NCBI GenBank assembly: GCA_033764445.1
Contig: JANRIZ010000084.1
Span: 1-20,181 of the forward strand
DNA from: JANRIZ01 sp033764445
Lineage (GTDB): Bacteria; Verrucomicrobiota; Verrucomicrobiia; JAWXBN01
Direction of reading: 5' to 3'
Length of the DNA: 20,181 nt
Numbering within the stretch: the first letter of the stretch is position 1; every line of letters begins with the position of its first letter. The translations under genes and the position numbers were made by a program. Below, one piece after another: positions 18,469-20,181 of the stretch. Below the pieces are notes generated by a model. That model did no database searches, had not been told where the DNA came from, and saw only the letters and a list, made by a program, of their open reading frames with translations.

Positions 18469-19248
18469 TTAATCCTCTTTCTCCGTTTCTTCCTCGGAAT
18501 CGTCCCCGCTGCCCATCATGTCCGCGAAAGGTGTTTCGCTGGACCAGCGGCGGCGGCCGGATCCGTTTTCTTTTTCGAGTTGGGCCTGGCACTCGACCGT
18601 GTACCGGGCAAAGGGAATGGCCTCCAGGCGGGGAATGGGGATGTCCTTGCTCGACATCTCGCACACGCCATAGGTCTTGTCGTCCACGCGCTTGAGGGCC
18701 TCTTCAATTTCATAAAGCGCGTCCTGCTCCTGGGAAAGGATCGTCAGCGCAAAGTCCCGGTCGTACGCCTCACTGCCGGCATCCCCCTGGTGCATGCCCA
18801 GACCGGAGGATTCCACGGCCTTTTCACGCACGCTTTCCATGGCCATGTCGTGCATCTGGTCAAGCAGGGAGTCCCGAAGTTCCAAAAGACGCTTCTTCTG
18901 CTTTCCAAGGAAGGAATCCGGCAGCTTGGTCTTGCGTTTGACCGTCTGGTTGACCTCGGAAACGCTCAGAAAATCCGTCTTGCCGATGGGTTTGGGAGCC
19001 GGGGAAAGGATTTTTTTGACGGGAGCGGAAATCGGTGCCGACGAGACCCTGACCACGGGGGCCGCCTTCACGGCGACAACCTTGGCGGCGGACTTGGCGG
19101 GAGTCGGCTTCTTGGCCGGGGGCTTGGGAGCCGGTTTGGCCGCCTTGGCAGCGGACTTTGCAGGGGCCGCCTTTTTGGCGGAGACCTTCCTGTCCTTCTT
19201 CTTTTCCTTTTTCCTGTCTTTCTTTTTGTCTTTTTTGCCCTTGCTCAT
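18469..19248 (-). CDS. DksA/TraR-type protein with H1-like basic tail and degenerate zinc finger
   Basis: The 259-residue product has an N-terminal tail (1-90) made of K, A and P (KGKKDKKKDRKKEKKKDRK, KKAAPAKSAAKAAKPAPKPP), like histone H1-type bacterial tails. Residues 112-195 form a coiled-coil helix pair (FLGKQKKRLLELRDSLLDQM, then ALTILSQEQDALYEIEEALK) as in DksA. The zinc-finger segment YGVCEMSSKDIPIPRLEAIP to YTVECQ (194-221) keeps C196 and C220, but the other two family cysteines are S199 and T217. The C-terminus is acidic (DDSEEETEKED). DksA binds RNA polymerase through the secondary channel and works with ppGpp. The tail may bind DNA or rRNA; this is inference. AAGGAG lies 9 nt before the ATG. 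One nucleotide separates it from rpmG. Confidence 0.88.
   Translation of the reverse strand: MSKGKKDKKKDRKKEKKKDRKVSAKKAAPAKSAAKAAKPAPKPPAKKPTPAKSAAKVVAVKAAPVVRVSSAPISAPVKKILSPAPKPIGKTDFLSVSEVNQTVKRKTKLPDSFLGKQKKRLLELRDSLLDQMHDMAMESVREKAVESSGLGMHQGDAGSEAYDRDFALTILSQEQDALYEIEEALKRVDDKTYGVCEMSSKDIPIPRLEAIPFARYTVECQAQLEKENGSGRRRWSSETPFADMMGSGDDSEEETEKED
18474..18479 (-). promoter_or_regulatory. Shine-Dalgarno of rpmG inside the DksA-like gene
   Basis: On the minus strand AAGAGG lies six nt before the rpmG ATG and within the last codons of the upstream gene (stop TAA at 18469-18471). With a one-nucleotide gap this gives tight translational coupling. Confidence 0.55.
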
Positions 19249-19257
19249 GGAGACTGA

Positions 19258-19263
19258 CTCCTT
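19258..19263 (-). promoter_or_regulatory. Shine-Dalgarno of the DksA-like gene
   Basis: AAGGAG on the minus strand lies nine nt before the ATG at 19248. It fixes this start over internal methionines, of which the lysine/alanine/proline tail has none. Confidence 0.55.
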
Positions 19264-19328
19264 TCAGGTTGAAAACGCGGCCAGGCCGGGACAACCTCTT
19301 TTTGATCTTTGCACGAACCGCGAAGTCT

Positions 19329-19346
19329 GCCACGTAGCCCCGTGGC
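19329..19346. other. Small hairpin between the TPR-like gene and the DksA-like gene
   Basis: GCCACG (19329-19334) and CGTGGC (19341-19346) form a perfect 6-bp stem with a 6-nt loop, in the 126-nt minus-strand gap after the TPR-like gene. There is no T-tract on the minus strand, so it is only a possible 3'-end structure. Confidence 0.25.
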
Positions 19347-19374
19347 GTCAAGCCCTTATTATGACCGGTTTTTG

Positions 19375-20181
19375 TCATTTTCCGTGTTTCAAACCCTGCT
19401 CGGCCAGGATCAAATATCCCGCCGCCCGCTGGCCCGGGGTCATGAGCTGGGTTTGGATCAGGTTCTCGGCAATCCTCATCTCCCCGTTCGAGGCCCTGGT
19501 GCGAATTTCTTCCAGCATTTCCTCCGCCCAATGACCGGATCGGTGATCCATACCATTGGATTGAAGCACCCGGTCCGCCTCCTCCGATTGACCGATGACA
19601 CGATACGTTTTCGCCAGCAGTCCCACCAAAAACTCATCTTTCTTTCCGGCGGCCTTCTCGAGTTCCAATCTCTGTTTGATCTCCGCAATCAACAGTCCCG
19701 TCCCCCGCCAATCTTTCCGCTCATGGATGACTCTTCCGAGAGACCCATACCATGTGTTTCTGTTCGGCTCATTGACAGGCATTTCCCTCAGGGCCTGAAG
19801 TGCCTCCGCGCAAGATTGATCATACCCCTTCATATCTCCCAAAAGGACCAGTTGTTGCGCCATCTCGATGAAATGATAGGCCCGGCTTCCCGGCTTTTTG
19901 TCTTTCCCAATCTCATCCTTGATGTCTTTAAAATACGTTTCGTAGTCCTGCTTGTTTTGAGTCAGGCAGGAAATATACAGCAGGTGCTGTTTCGCCCTGA
20001 TTGTATCCAAACCGGCGGGCTGGGCTTTGATGATTTCCGCAATCTTGGCCGCCTGCTCCAGACATTCCTTCTGACGCTTGGCTCTGTGAAAGAAGCATGC
20101 AGTGATGTAACGGCTGCTGGCCACCCGCGAGGGATCGGTGATCTGAACAATGATCTTGTCCGCCTTCTCCATCTGCCCACA
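19375..20181 (-). CDS. Helical-repeat (TPR-like) protein, cut by the window edge
   Basis: At least 268 residues are visible. The frame stays open through the window edge, so the ATG at 20172 may be internal. Residues alternate in paired amphipathic helices of about 34-40 residues, with TPR-like blocks such as YFKDIKDEIG..AYHFIEMAQQLVLLGDMKGYDQSCAEALQAL and FLVGLLAKTYRVIGQSEEADRVL. There are no catalytic motifs, no membrane segment and no signal peptide in the visible part. The C-terminus ends RAAGYLILAEQGLKHGK. Function unknown; the fold suggests protein-protein interaction. It lies upstream of the DksA-like gene on the same strand, separated by 126 nt. Confidence 0.6.
   Translation of the reverse strand, partial: CGQMEKADKIIVQITDPSRVASSRYITACFFHRAKRQKECLEQAAKIAEIIKAQPAGLDTIRAKQHLLYISCLTQNKQDYETYFKDIKDEIGKDKKPGSRAYHFIEMAQQLVLLGDMKGYDQSCAEALQALREMPVNEPNRNTWYGSLGRVIHERKDWRGTGLLIAEIKQRLELEKAAGKKDEFLVGLLAKTYRVIGQSEEADRVLQSNGMDHRSGHWAEEMLEEIRTRASNGEMRIAENLIQTQLMTPGQRAAGYLILAEQGLKHGK

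Noticed and set aside
18177..18695. A plus-strand frame across rpmG and the terminator
   Set aside because: It lies antisense to L33 and the DksA-like gene, and the minus-strand terminator and SD sites support those genes.

Overview
The window is GC-rich (visibly above 60 percent) and densely coded, with no tRNA, rRNA or CRISPR array. The gene set points to the Planctomycetes-Verrucomicrobia-Chlamydiae group, most likely Verrucomicrobiota. The clues are a coaE-rho pair, a solitary type II pseudopilin-like protein, an AATCTGTG-type intergenic repeat, and a large MoxR/DUF58/DUF4129/DUF4350/SpoIIM/RDD operon. This placement is inference from gene content and memory, not from a search.

Layout. 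(1) 1-537 is the 3' part of coaE (dephospho-CoA kinase), followed by rho behind a C-rich, G-poor leader. (2) 2322-3002 is a pseudopilin-like secreted protein. It is followed by a roughly 190 bp intergenic element with 32 bp imperfect inverted ends. (3) On the minus strand, 3263-6709 encodes a protein of about 1150 residues that looks like a PPi-type phosphoenolpyruvate carboxykinase. (4) Divergently, 6826-7875 is queG (epoxyqueuosine reductase), followed by a likely terminator. (5) 8046-18176 is one compact plus-strand operon of ten genes: GYF2-zinc ribbon-RDD protein, B-box-type zinc membrane protein, PH-like membrane protein, small zinc-finger membrane protein, multi-TM DUF4129 protein, DUF4350 protein, MoxR AAA+ ATPase, DUF58 protein, SpoIIM-family protein and a second RDD protein. 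Five junctions are ATGA overlaps and one overlaps by 11 nt. (6) On the minus strand, an H1-tailed DksA/TraR protein and rpmG (ribosomal protein L33, 56 aa) form a coupled pair. They end at a rho-independent terminator that faces the big operon. (7) The last gene, minus strand and cut by the window edge, is a helical-repeat (TPR-like) protein of unknown function.

How it fits together. The ten-gene operon is the main system. MoxR with a DUF58 von Willebrand-like partner and membrane DUF4129/DUF4350/SpoIIM/RDD proteins is a recurring but poorly understood module, thought to act as a membrane-linked ATPase/chaperone or remodelling system. The unusual part here is the front end: three cysteine-rich zinc-finger proteins with membrane segments plus a PH-like membrane protein. 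The DksA-L33 pair is also notable because both proteins have lost zinc-binding cysteines. Start codons were moved from the longest reading frame to internal ATGs wherever Shine-Dalgarno sites, overlaps or family length favoured it; the evidence fields say where.
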